DNA from: Taxawa tesnikishii (nom. ined.)
Taxonomy: Eukaryota > Ascomycota > Dothideomycetes > Dothideales
DNA length: 64,000 nt
Reading direction: 5' to 3'
Assembly: GCA_030247885.1 (NCBI GenBank)
Contig: JAPDRO010000003.1
Coordinates: forward strand, 930,001-994,000
The notes below the pieces were generated by a model. It ran no database searches and was not told the origin of the DNA. It was given only the letters and a program-made list of their open reading frames with translations. Of this stretch, positions 43,770-55,069 are shown piece after piece. Positions within the stretch are counted from its first letter, which is position 1. Each line of letters opens with the position of its first letter. Position numbers and translations under genes: made by a program.

Positions 43770-46700
43770 AGCGCTGGAAAGGCATGCGCTAAACTGTTTG
43801 TCGATGGATAGGTGCCGATGGCGGCCTTGTCATTAGAGCGGAAGAGACTGGAGTATCGGAAGAGAGTATGGCTTCAGTTGAGAAGCATGGCTCAAACCTC
43901 GAACCCGAAACCACAGTGCAGACCATACCTGCGTATTGGGCACCGCACGAACCACAAACGCCATCAGTCCAATCATCACATGTCGCGGTCTCTTTGTGGG
44001 TTCTTTGCGTGCAATCGCAGTTCAAAGCCTTATCATTCCCGTCACCACGCCTTGCGTTCCCGCTTCAGTTGCTCCCAGCCCCCATCCCCTTGGTTGACTT
44101 CCACGTCTGCTGCTGCTGGTTGGTACAGTTAGACCCGAATTTTGCATGGATTAGTTATAGGCGTAGAAGAGATTAGTGATATCCCATGGACGAACGATGT
44201 TCCGCGGGTCATGGATGGGACAACCTTTGGAGTGTCGGAAGCAACCGACTACGGCGTCCCAGGAGGTCCAACAGGCCTTTCGATTTGGAATCTTGGGATA
44301 TGTAGCTTGGGGTAATTGTGTAATTTGTAGATGGGGCAGGTGATCGGCAGCCTGTGAGATGTGAGTACCCCTTCTTTGCTTTTGTCATCTTCCTCGCGGG
44401 GCATGGTGGATGAGCGGATGACTAGTGCCGACAAGACGCCGCTGTTTGCAGGATTTCTAAAGAGAAAAGCACATCCGCTGCAAAAACACTGGCGCGGTCT
44501 TCAAGGCTGGCATTGAGTTCAGGTGATGGACTTCGTAGATGACAACTCATTGAGAGGATTGAAGGAGGAGCGAACGAGGTGTATATGTGCTTTGTGACGC
44601 TTACTTTTCTACTACACTTAGCTGTACTTGTATCGCTCAAGCAGGGGACCATCCATTACACTGGCTACCACCTTTTCCCATTATTGTAATGGAACGATCG
44701 GTACTATCAGATCGTTGTTTGGCATCAACATTTCGTCTGTCATACCGTCCCAGCGTATCCTATGTAGCACGCTTTCTCAAACAGACAAAGTCAACTCCAT
44801 CTGCAATCTGAAGCGTTCTACTAGCTACACGCATACAGACGGATATGATACTCCATGAATACGAACGCAGTGTACCGAAAAAACTGCGAGGAGACAATTT
44901 GCTGTGACACAAGAGAGAGTATCTTCGAAGAGACTATATGGATGGTTCGTGTAGTCAATAGACGCAGTAAAGACAACAGCTCGCCTACCCCTCGCATCAT
45001 CTTGTCAGAGCACTGTTAGGGAGGGAAGATCAACTTCGTCAGCACGAAGGTCAGAACAACTTGTGACAATCAGTTATCATTTCTCAGAAAGAACATCAAG
45101 TGTTATTCAACAACAGGCTTGCAGTGTCATGAAGCAACATACTGTCGAACGGACCCCCACATGAATAATGTACAGCACTCGCTATGTTGTCTTCGCAGAC
45201 ATATGTATCCTTCCGTGGAATGCGTGCAGTCGAGAGAGGAAACGTGCAGTAAGTAGAGAAAACATGCTAAGTTATGGATGGGGATTATCATCACTGTGAT
45301 ACGGTTATTCGAAGGGCTCTGCTTGCCTAAACAATGCACTAGTACAAGTCATGTATCTACTGCTATACGTCTACTTAGACACTACGCGTAAGGACCTGAC
45401 AGGTTACGAGAGCGAAATGCACAGGTTCAAAAGATATACGCGTGTTCATGCGACAAGGTGACTACGAGACATGCATATCCCGTCTTCAGACGCGCGGAAG
45501 CAATGTAGAAGATAAAGCAACCTGATGCTACTTCCCACGGAAGAGAACGAGCTGCCTAACCGTGGTCTAGAGGTTGCCGGATGTACGTATGAGCCGTGGC
45601 CGTGTGTAATGGGTATTTGACAGGCAAGCTCTCTTCGCGCTGGAGGAACGAATGTTTCAAAGTCCCCTCACGCATACCACCCACCACGAGATGGATATCG
45701 GATAGTCAAGGGCCAGACGTCGAGGATTGGAGGGTAAAGACTTGCCAGATACGGTCTAGCCTCGCCGTACCCAGCTGCCGCGTTCCCCGTCTCTCGCTGA
45801 CTCACCTTGTTCTCCGCCTGTCTCAGTCAACAACACGTCTCAGCTTTCTCAACCGTCAGCCTCTTCTCTTCTCTCGTCATTTGTCACAGTTGCTTTTAAG
45901 AGATGCACTTTTTCGAGGTCGAGATCGACCACTAGCACATCATGCTCTGTATCGTGTGAGGTTGCAGTGGGTGGGAACTCGATATCTGTCTTTGCTGCTA
46001 TAGGAGAGCGAGCAGCAGTACCGTCACCTAACACTCGCCAGAAGAACACCAAACCCCGCTAAGCACGATTCCTGTACCACATGGATGCCTTCCAGACCGC
46101 GCGCCCTGCGCGATGAAAGGAACAAACAAGGCAAACATCATTGCCACCAAGTATCAACGTCTGGCCCTATACTTCCAAATCGACGCAGGCCGTTGGACTA
46201 CTGTATGCTACTAGGCAACGGGCGATAACAAACACAACGGCAAGCAGCATCGAACCTTGTTCTTACTACCAGTTATCAGATGACATGAGCCTGCCTCACG
46301 GCATCCAGACCTCCCATGGTGTACATGGACAGCGCAGTCTAACAGTTTTGTTCATCCTTATCTAGGCAATACTGGCATTATGCGTACTAGTACGTGTACG
46401 GTCCTGTTGCTGACTCGCCTCCCATGTCCAAGCTCCCCGCCCTGCTTGTGTGAGTAGCCTGAAGCTAGGGACGTGTCTTTCCTAGACCGCCCTGGTTGCA
46501 GGCGTAATGCCATCTTCGATATCTTCATGTTCTCCACGGTGGAACTCCAACATCAAGTTATCTCTACTTGCTGATCTGTTTGGCAAAAGCACAGCGTGTG
46601 GGGCCCGTGGGTAGACGTACATCGTCGAGACACCAAGGTATGGTTCACAAGTAAACAAGCGCTGTTGGATCCTCTCAGACAGTATCAACTGTAGTATTCG

Positions 46701-47243
46701 TTGTGCGAAGTATAACAAAGACCGCGTGGATGGCTCGTGCACCAACTGCCCATCGTGGAATCTTGTCTTCGCCCGGGCACCCGTTGGACTACTCCACCGG
46801 ATTTGGTATTGCTTACGCTGAGCTCGAAGCTTAAATTTCTACACGTCTCAGCCACCTACAACACATTGTCCGCTCGTGCTAATGCTGTAGCTGACGGTTC
46901 ACCGGCGAGTATCGATCTACCATTCCCGATGACGAATCCGACACCACAGGCTCGGCCTGGTATGCGCGATCTAGATCGTCGGAGCATACTTCGACCATCC
47001 AAGATGTAAAGCCGAACATGCTATCGTCCAAGTATATAACCAGGCTTCTTCTGCATCCCAGTCACTCTCTCGTCATCCCAACTCACCACACTCACTCCAG
47101 ACACTCACTCACCAATACACTCACTCAGTCACTTACTGAATACATTCATTCACACAATCTTTCCTTTCTACCAGATATCCCTCCCACCCTTCTAGTTCAC
47201 TTTCTTTTTGACTAACAACACCAGCATCAACACTACCAGCAAA
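43770..47243. other. 3.4-kb region without a supported gene
   Basis: I find only frames below about 135 codons, with no domains, and no tRNA, large repeat or transposon ends. The right edge (47030-47240) is rich in ACTC/CACT units and CT, and should be the 5' UTR and promoter of the PAN-like gene. The rest may hold long regulatory sequence or noncoding RNA, but nothing direct shows it. Confidence 0.5.
47085..47160 (+). repeat. Imperfect ACTC/CACT-rich tract
   Basis: Loose repeats of ACTCACTC and variants in the presumed 5' UTR, about 100 bases before the start codon of the secreted protein. Confidence 0.6.
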
Positions 47244-48653
47244 ATGTACAAGTTCATCGCTGCCAGCTCTGCTCTTCTTCTCGCCTCTGGCGCTGCTGCC
47301 GCTCCTTTCGCCAAGCGTGGTGAGTCTTGCTCCGCTATCGGCTCGACCACCTACACCGACTCGACCGGTGCGACCTACTCTATCTCCTGCGCCGAGGACT
47401 TCAATGGCGACGACTTGAGCAACGCTGCTACCGACAGCTTCACCGACTGCCTTACTCTTTGTGACGGCACCTCGGGCTGTGTGGGCGTCGCTTACGTCGG
47501 CGGTTCCTCTGCTGGAACCTGCTACATGAAGGCCAGCATCGCCCCAGCGATCAGCAACAGCGGCGTCGACAGCGCCCAGCTCGTCTCCGCCGCTTCCGCG
47601 TCCTCCTCCGCCGTCGCCACCAGCACCACCGCCGCTTCCACCACCGTCGCCCAGGTTGCCAGCACCACTTCCGTCGCCGCTACTGCCTCTGCCACCTGCG
47701 TGGCCGGTGCGACCTACACCCCATCCGGCTCCAGCGATGTCTTCGAGATCTTCTGCCAGACCGACTTCTGGGGTGGTGACCTCTCCAATGCGCAAACCGC
47801 CTCCCTCAGCGCTTGCATTGATCTCTGTGATCAAACCACCTCTTGCATCGACGTCTCTTACACTGGAACCACCTGCTACATGAAGTCGACTCTGACTGGT
47901 ATGTCTTTCTTTCACGTCTTTGCCAACGGCTCCGTTACTGACGGCTATGTTACAGGTGCTCAATCTGACAGCTCCGTTACTGGCGCCATGCTCATCAGCG
48001 GCCCCAAGCTTAGCACTGCCTCCTCTGCCAGCACTGCCTCCTCTACCAGCTCTGTTGTCGCCGCTACGACTTCTGCTGCTCCATCAAGCACTAGCCTTGC
48101 CGCTGCATCTAGCACCAGCCTTGCTGCTTCATCTAGCTCCAGCCTTGCTGCTTCATCCAGCACTAGCCTTGCTGCCTACTCCAGCGCCGCGTCCGCCCTC
48201 AGCAGCGCCTCATCCGCTTCCGTGGTCGCTTCCGTTGCCGCTTCTAGCAGCAAGGCTTCCTCCGCAGTGACCAGCTCTGTCGTCCCAAGCACCACCTCCA
48301 AGGCCGCCTCGTCCACCGTCAGCTCCACTGTGACCAAGGCCAGCTCGACCACCCCCGCCACCTCCACCGTCACCTCCACCGTGACCAAGGCTAGCTCGAC
48401 CACCCTCGCCACCTCCACCAAGGCGGCCACTTCCAGCTGCTCCACCGTGAAGGCTTCCTCCACTTCCAGCTCTTCCGCTGCTGCCGCCACCGCCACCAAC
48501 TCGACCGCCCTCAAGCACTACTGCACTTCCACCCTCACTGGTGCTTTCATCGTCTGCCCAGCTGGTGTCGCGGCCGGTACTGCACTCAACATCATCGGCA
48601 ACACCGTCGATGCCACCCTCTGCATCCTTACCTTAGGTCTGATCTGCAAATAA
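47244..48653 (+). CDS. Secreted PAN/apple-like Ser/Thr/Ala-rich wall protein
   Basis: A signal peptide (MYKFIAASSALLLASGAAAA) is followed by PFAKR, a possible Kex2 site. Two similar Cys-rich modules follow: CSAIGSTTYTDSTG.. and CVAGATYTPSGSSD.. Each has the pattern DxxGxDLSNA..C..LCD..C..V.Y..TCYMK, a PAN/apple-like fold. A long Ser/Thr/Ala stalk with repeats (SSTSLAA units at about 48080-48175, STVTKASST units at 48320-48410) should be heavily O-glycosylated. The C-terminus is hydrophobic with Cys. An intron at 47899-47955 (GTATGT..TACAG) is exactly 57 nt and open, joining STLT to GAQSDSS. Such proteins are usually cell-wall or adhesion factors; the ligand is unknown. Confidence 0.8.
   Translation: MYKFIAASSALLLASGAAAAPFAKRGESCSAIGSTTYTDSTGATYSISCAEDFNGDDLSNAATDSFTDCLTLCDGTSGCVGVAYVGGSSAGTCYMKASIAPAISNSGVDSAQLVSAASASSSAVATSTTAASTTVAQVASTTSVAATASATCVAGATYTPSGSSDVFEIFCQTDFWGGDLSNAQTASLSACIDLCDQTTSCIDVSYTGTTCYMKSTLTGMSFFHVFANGSVTDGYVTGAQSDSSVTGAMLISGPKLSTASSASTASSTSSVVAATTSAAPSSTSLAAASSTSLAASSSSSLAASSSTSLAAYSSAASALSSASSASVVASVAASSSKASSAVTSSVVPSTTSKAASSTVSSTVTKASSTTPATSTVTSTVTKASSTTLATSTKAATSSCSTVKASSTSSSSAAAATATNSTALKHYCTSTLTGAFIVCPAGVAAGTALNIIGNTVDATLCILTLGLICK
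48080..48175 (+). repeat. Coding tandem repeat (SSTSLAA units)
   Basis: About four near-identical 27-30-base units in the stalk of the PAN-like protein. Such repeats often vary in number between strains. Confidence 0.8.
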
Positions 48654-49559
48654 ATGGTCTGATTCAGGGCAACGGAGGACAGGAAGGGACAGGTGAAACG
48701 ATCTGGAGGTGTTTTGATCGGAAAGGAAATCAGGTCTTGGGGACAAGAAAAGCGTATGGGGTTTGTGGCTACAGGTGTTTTGTCTGGTTGCTTACTGGAT
48801 TTTTCTCTTTTGTTTTGGCTTCCGGGTTTGAGTTTTGGGGCATTACGCGCGAGCATGGTATGGGATTAGAGTTATATAGACTGCAGGGAGCAAAACACAG
48901 CGTCTGACATTGGTTGCAATCTATCTTTCGCACTTTCGCATTTCGGCAATATGAAGTCGTCTACACTGTGGTGTGGATGACCGTGGTTGTTTGGCCAAGA
49001 ATGCGCTTCCCGGAGAATTACAGACAGTTGCCGTCAAGGCAAGAGGACGCGTTGATTATATGAGTGTTGGCATATCAACAACGCCTGCTCCTTATACCCT
49101 GGATCTCACGGCCAAATCAGAAGTCAATGGAATACACAGCCATGCAGTCCGGTAGACTGACACGCGCAAAAGCAAAGTTTGAGTTGCCAAATCCAGAGGT
49201 CAGGAGACAGAACGGTCGGCGAACCATATCCGTGGTCCTCAGCCCCATGGTACGGGACGATCGAACACAATCTGCTCGCAACGCGCATGCCATTGCTCTG
49301 ATTGTACTTCATCGGCTGGGTTGCCAAAGTCGGACAGGCAGCAGCTCGAGAATGGAGGTGACCTACTGGAAAGGGATACGCCGATTCAAGCCTCAACAAC
49401 ACATCGGAGTTCAAGGGTTTAATCGATCGTCATGAATAACCGTCAAGCAGAATTTTGAGGTGAAGGTGTATGTAGTCAACAATCGCCAAGAGGGTTGATG
49501 TGCGCAATCGCCCAACAGCAGGACAGAAGCGAAAAAAATCCGAGCCAACCTCGTCCGCA
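48654..49559. other. Intergenic, convergent gap
   Basis: This lies between the stops of the PAN-like gene (plus) and L-arabinitol dehydrogenase (minus), so it holds two 3' ends. No gene is seen. Confidence 0.5.
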
Positions 49560-50746
49560 TCATCTCGCCTCTCCTTCCTCGAAGCTCTGTATTTGCACCT
49601 TGATAGCTCCGGTCTTCGGGTCTGCCGCGGTCTTGAACGCGTCGAGTGCATCCTCCAGCTTGTAACGGTGCGTTACCAGCTTCTTGAGGTCAATGACGCC
49701 GCCCTGCAACAAGCGGATCGCTCGCGGCCAGGTGTTTGCGTAGCGGTACTGGTACTGCAGGTCGATCTCTTGTGTGCTTAGGCGCATAAACGGGATGGTC
49801 ATCTCGTTCTTGCCGACGCCGATGACGAAGACCTTGCCGCCGAACTTGCAGCTCTGGATAGCACCGGCAATGGAGCTCTCGACACCAGTGCACTCCATGG
49901 CAACGGCAGGCTCGACGCCGCCACCGAGCTCAATGACCCGCTTGGCGTAGTCCTCCGGTGTGTGACTGAATTCCACCTTGTATGTCCGGACAGTTGGGCA
50001 CAACTCTTTGGCAAACTTCAATCTTCCCTCGTCGATATCCGTGATGACGATTGGCTCGGCTCCTGCAGCCTTCACGCACTGCAAGGTGACCAGACCGATC
50101 GGGCCCGCACCACACACCAAGACTGGGTCACCGAGCTTGACACCCGCCCTCTGCACACCGGCAAGCGCCACACTGAGAGGCTCAAGCATAGCGCCGTCTT
50201 CGAAGCTCATGTCGCCGATCTTGTGGCACCAGACGGCGGGGTGGTTGACGTATCGCCTGAGAAGGCCGGGAACCGGTGGAGTGGAGAGGAACTGGACGCG
50301 CTCGCATCCGTTGTAGCGGCCCGTCAGGCAAGCCTCGCACGCATTGCAGATGACGTTTGGCTCGATGGCGACGCGGTCACCGACCTCCAGCTGCTCGACC
50401 GATGGGTGCTTTGCGATTACTATACCAGCCGACTCGTGACCCAGGATGTGATCGCCCTCGACGATCATTGGGCCAATGCATCCCGCGTGCCAGAAATGGA
50501 CGTCGGAGCTAAGAAGTATGGGTCAGCGCTTCCGTGGGAGAATTGTATGCGGGTGAACAGCTTTCCTTACCCGCAAATACCGGTACTCTTGATGGCTACA
50601 GTGACCTCGCCGTGCTGCAGGGTTTTACCCTCCTGGACCTCTTCCAGAGAGGGCGAGGCCTCGTTGACCCAGAGATCGTGCTTCGGGTTTGTGTAGACGC
50701 CGATGTTAGCCTTGGTGGACTTGACTTCTGTTGCTGTGGTAGACAT
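49560..50746 (-). CDS. lad1: L-arabinitol 4-dehydrogenase
   Basis: NAD-dependent zinc medium-chain dehydrogenase that oxidises L-arabinitol to L-xylulose in fungal L-arabinose catabolism. Exons are 50746-50571 and 50508-49560 (intron GTAAGG..TTAG), giving 374 aa. Catalytic zinc motifs: [18 protein letters not shown] and [11 protein letters not shown]. Structural zinc cysteines: [15 protein letters not shown]. Rossmann loop: [10 protein letters not shown] with acidic ITDIDE, fitting NAD. The C-terminal half ([28 protein letters not shown]) matches fungal Lad1 more closely than sorbitol or xylitol dehydrogenases. The frame is intact. A Gfo/Idh/MocA gene lies upstream on the same strand. Confidence 0.93.
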
Positions 50747-51406
50747 GTCTGATGGGTTTGCGGGAGAAAGTCGTTGCAGGGAGAGATGTAGACTGCCCAG
50801 ACGTAGCAGAGAGGAACAAGAGGTATGGGAAAGATCAATGGGAGCGAGAAGAAAGAAGAGGGACTGCTGTACGCGTTGTTTTGCTGCCCCTCCAAGCTCC
50901 GGAGGGGTAGACGTACCCATGGAGGGGAAGCCGATACGGGGCTCTGCTCCAGCCGTTTCCATAGGCCGAAGCCACCTTGTGCTCCATAATCAGGGCTTAG
51001 CCTCGTACGGCGAGCTGTGAATGTACGTGTGTCGCATTGGTCCGTTCAATTTATCCGTTCCTGTCGCGGTGACTGCAAGAAAACGGTGGAGCAAAGGGTT
51101 CAGGGAGACGGAAGCTTTGCGCGTTGACTGAGAGAAGCGGTCCCTTTCGGGAAATTTGCTTCCGAGGCTCACGATAGAAAGACCTGCCGTCTTGGCGCGT
51201 GCTCTTCGCGCTCTTCGCGCTTTCGTTCGGCCGCTGAGACCAGCCCACCGGAGAATCATACTGACGCCCGAGTCTATCTTTTTGGGGGCATTGAAGACGC
51301 ACGAAGCCTTGCAACAGAACGATGAGGGCGGTTCCCGTCGTACTCGCAGGCCACAAGCCTCACATGCATGGTGCACCCTATACACGCGCTCATGGATCAT
51401 CACCAA
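50747..51406. promoter_or_regulatory. Upstream region of lad1
   Basis: The gap between the oxidoreductase stop and the lad1 start holds the lad1 promoter. A small GCGCTCTTC repeat is near 51200. No regulator site is claimed. Confidence 0.4.
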
Positions 51407-52541
51407 TCACCAATCGTCAACCGGGAACCTCGCACCACCCCTCTTCCTGATCCCATCCAGAATCCCCATCACCCTCGTCGTCTCCTTCCACGGCATGACC
51501 TCGTCCTGCTTCTTTCCCTCTTTCAAGTCCCACGCCACAGCATCCGCCTCCCAATAGAAGCCCCTCCCCGGCTTCTCAAAGTCGTACCTGTTCCCCTCGC
51601 CCTCGTGACCGTGCATCTTGATCGTGAAGCTCTCAGGCGAGCTGGTCGGCCCGTCCACAGTGACCACCCCTTGCTCCCCTCGATCCGCGCAAACGTACGC
51701 GGCGAGACCACGTTCGTCGTGCTGGAGAGGATCGCATGCCGGCCGGTGGCAGGATAACGCAGCAGGAACGAAGACGCGACGTCGACGCCATCCCGCAGCG
51801 TCTGCGCGCTCGCAACCTCGGGATCCTCAGCGTGCTCACCCACACCCCCGCCAGCGTCACGAGGCCCCAGGTCAAGCTGTAGATGCCGATGTCGAGCAGG
51901 CTTCCCGCGCCGAGCGCCGGATCCTTGTACCTGCTGCTGTCGGGCAGCTTGCCGATGTCGATGTCGAGGCCAAAGTCGGCGAAGATGCGGTAGATGGTGC
52001 CAATCGCCTCCTCGTCGTGCAAAAGGCGCTGGAGGGTCCGGACGAGCGGGTAGAAGCGCGTCCACATGGCCTCCATGACGAAAACTCCCTTCTTTTCTGC
52101 TGCTTCAAACACCTCCTTTGCCTGCTTGCTGTTCATCGTGAACGGCTTCTCGCAGAGCACGTGCTTGCCTGCCTTGATCGCATCGAGGCAGTTCCGGTGG
52201 TGGAAGGAGTGCGGCGTGCCAATGTAGACGCAATCGACGTCTTTGTCCGCGTAGACTTCGGCGTAAGAGCCGTAGACGGTGGGTTTGTTGGGAGCGTTGG
52301 ACATGTGCTTCTTGACGAAGTCCTGGCCCTTCTGTAGTGAGGAGGACCCTACTGCTTGGATGACATGGTTTGCACGCTTGTTTGGCCAGTCCGGGAGGAG
52401 GAGGTCCGTCACGAACCATTCCGATATCATGCCAGTGGCTGTAACTGTCAGTTCGGGCGCCAAAGGGAAAGTGTCAAACACCCTCTATACACGGAACACA
52501 CCTACGATGCCCCAACGAACCGTGGGATGATCTTCCGGCAT
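51407..52541 (-). CDS. Gfo/Idh/MocA oxidoreductase, D-xylose 1-dehydrogenase / dihydrodiol dehydrogenase-like
   Basis: Start ATG 52541 (MPEDHPTVRWGIV). An intron at 52439-52501 (GTGTGT..ACAG) joins ATGMISEWFVTDLL. The Rossmann domain includes VYIGTPHSFHHRNCLDAI and HVLCEKPFTMN with the catalytic Lys of the EKP motif. Then come MEAMWTRFYPLV and GSLLDIGIYSLTWG. The frame breaks at two minus-strand G runs (C5 51845-51849 and C4 51667-51670). One added base at each restores GGVGEHAEDPEV.. and GVVTVDGPTSSPESFTIKMHG, ending RFPVDDW. Repaired length is about 357 aa. This subfamily includes fungal NADP-dependent D-xylose dehydrogenases; substrate is inferred. Confidence 0.85.
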
Positions 52542-52864
52542 GTTGGCAGTTGGCACGGGCAGAAGATTGGATCACAACTTGTAAGCACCGGATAGTTGTG
52601 TGTGCAATACAGCACACTACATATATCTCTCCCAAAGGCCTACGCTGGTTGCGTCACATGTGAGGGGAATGAATGCCGCATTCCGGCTAATATGGCTCGA
52701 CTCAACATTACACTGCTTTGTGATGTTGCGTCAACACTCTGTTGATTCGTTGGTTATTGGCATTCATGCGCCTTGCTACAGACGGTCCAGGTAAAAGTCA
52801 TCCTTTGAAAACCCCTCGCAACCATGCATTATTCCTTCTACAAATATCCAAATGTTCACAACGT
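52542..52864. other. Intergenic
   Basis: Promoter of the oxidoreductase and 3' end of dsk2. Nothing else is seen. Confidence 0.5.
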
Positions 52865-54329
52865 CTAGTTGCCGCTGAAAAGATACTCAACCGCGCCTTG
52901 CACGCTTCCACCGCTTCGCCTCAATGCCTGTACGTTCCTCTCGAAATCGTGAAAGCCCATCTCATTTAGCTGTCTCAACTGCGACTCGTACCGCTCCTCC
53001 GGCGGCCGGTTGTCCGCCGGCTGTTGTTGCTCTCCCATGCCACCAAAGGCGAATGGATTGAAGCCGCCGAAAGAGTTGGCGCCTTCCGAGCCCTGCTGAC
53101 CGCCCATGCCTCCCATCATGTCCATGGCCGCGCGCATCATCTCCGGATTTTGCATCATCTGACGTGTCATGTCTGCGAGTGGGTTCGAGCCTTGACCTTG
53201 ACTTTGACCTTGATTCTGGTCTTGGCCACCCATGGCGCCGAAGAGGTTTGCGAATGGGTTTTGCTGGTTTTGTGTGCCTGTGCTTGGGGTACCTTGTGCG
53301 GGCGTTTGTCCTGCCGATGTGACAGGAGGCGTTTGTGCGGGTGTAGTGCCTTGAGCCGCGCCAGGGTTGCCGCCAAAGAGTGCCGCGAACGGATTGGCCC
53401 CGCTACCTCCACCCATTCCGTGATTTCCACCACCGAACAGGCCAGCCAACGGATTCTGCTGTTGTCCAAAGATATTCTGTTGTTGCTGGCCCTGCTGCTG
53501 GGTGCCCGTTGTTCCTTCGGGTTGCTGTGTAGTATCTGTCACTCCAGGCGCTGGGAAAGAAGAACCACCTCCAGCACCACCAAAGCCGCCCATTGCCCGT
53601 TGCAATCGCATTTGCGCTCGGATCATATTAGGATCGAACATCATCCGCCGGAGCTCTGGGTTGTCCAGCACCTGCTGCATCATGGGGTTGTTGCGCATCA
53701 TGGGACTGTTCCTCATCATGTTCAGGACCTCCGGATTGTTCATCGCCTCGTTCATCTGTTGGGCGAAATTAGGGTTCTCAAGCAACTGGAGCATCTGCTC
53801 TGGGTCGGGGGTGCTCCCATCTACAACGGGGTCAGTATAACTAATATGTGCGCCTATGGTCATAAGCAACTGACCCCTCCGTCTGCGCCGAACATGTCTG
53901 CACCGGGCAGTTGGTGGAAGCCGGCATATCTTGCTCCTGTTAACTGCGCTAGGGGTTGTGCGCTCCGGTTCCCGCTGCAAGGTTCGTAGGCACATTCCCT
54001 GCTGGATTTGCTTGCCCTCCTGCTGTTGCCGGTGCGGCACCGCCCTGGTTGGCGGGGTTTTGCCTCTGGTTGCTCTCGGCGCCGCGCACAAGATGCACCG
54101 TGTTGCCATCCTTGATCTTGTACGTAGCCAGAGTATCGGGGTCTTTCAGCACTCTCCCGGAGTATATCAAGCGTTGGCGGGCGGCGGGAAGGTCTGCGTA
54201 TTCGGAAGTGGACAGCTTGTTCTTCAGGTCGGCGACGGTCATGCTAGTTGGCATGGTGACGACATATTTGGTGTCGTTGGAGGATTTGATGTTGAAGGTG
54301 ACCTGGGGGTCATCACCGGCTTCGGCCAT
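52865..54329 (-). CDS. dsk2: Ubiquilin / Dsk2, UBL-UBA shuttle protein
   Basis: Carries ubiquitinated clients to the proteasome: the UBL binds the proteasome and the UBA binds ubiquitin. The UBL spans about residues 9-80 (VTFNIKSSNDTKYVVTM, LKNKLSTSEYADLP, RLIYSGRVLKD). STI1-type helices rich in Met/Asn/Pro follow (MLQLLENPNFAQQMNEAMNNP, NPMMQQVLDNPELRRMM). A Gln/Gly-rich region comes next, and the UBA at the end (QLRQLNEMGFHDFERNVQAL). An intron lies near 53820-53870. Near 53965 the frame as written stops after GTGAHNP, and one added base continues AQPLAQLTGARYAGFHQLPG. The intron junction also fits best with one more G. Start ATG 54329 precedes the UBL by eight codons. Confidence 0.92.
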
Positions 54330-55069
54330 GGTGGATGAAAGAGTTGTGGTGGATGCTCTGCACAGGGAAGATCAACCAGGCTGACGACGGGCGAAGTCCT
54401 GGGCCGGCAAACGTATGTGCTCGGATAGGAGAGGGCTTGCCAGAAGAGGGTGTTTGTATCTTAGTGGAATAGCAATCAGAGGCAGAAAGTAAACAAGACT
54501 GTCGGGCGCAAACGCGGGATAGAGAGTTGAAGAGTCGCTCTTTGCCAGTCACTCCACGTCGCTCTAGAAGTGGAAGGAATCCATTGGAGACGTCACTCTT
54601 GGCAGGGTCTGCTTGTCATACATTTTCATTTTGGCGCAGCAACTTATCCTGACTACGGCAGTAGACCTGACACCACAGGACGGCATCTTCCCAGTGCGAC
54701 CAAAACGTAGCAGGAACCGGCCCTCTAACAAACGTGTCTCCTACTCAGTTGTTTCGCATCACACAACTCATACATATGCATGAAAAAGAATGTCCCAGGG
54801 TCTTGCGACACGTGAAAACCAACACGCGGCTCCATGCATAATACCTCGGCTCTCCAATATTGCGGAGACGATAAGCATCACCCCCGGCCTCTCACTCCGT
54901 GTTACCTAGGTTGTGTGTCTGAATTTGTACCGCGCTCTGCTGCTTGTGCACTGGACTTAAAACATTGAACGAGTAAGGTCATACGCTTTGGTTGTTCTCT
55001 TTTGCTCTTTCGATACCTTTCACAAATTCTCAACTTTTCCATCTCCGAGTTGCTCTGTTATAGCGTAAG
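54330..55069. promoter_or_regulatory. Divergent promoter region dsk2 / oxidoreductase
   Basis: No gene or repeat. It should carry both promoters. Confidence 0.45.

Noticed and set aside
47133-47963. Gly-rich 276-codon minus-strand frame
   Set aside because: Mirror image of the Ser/Ala/Thr-rich coding sequence of the PAN-like gene.
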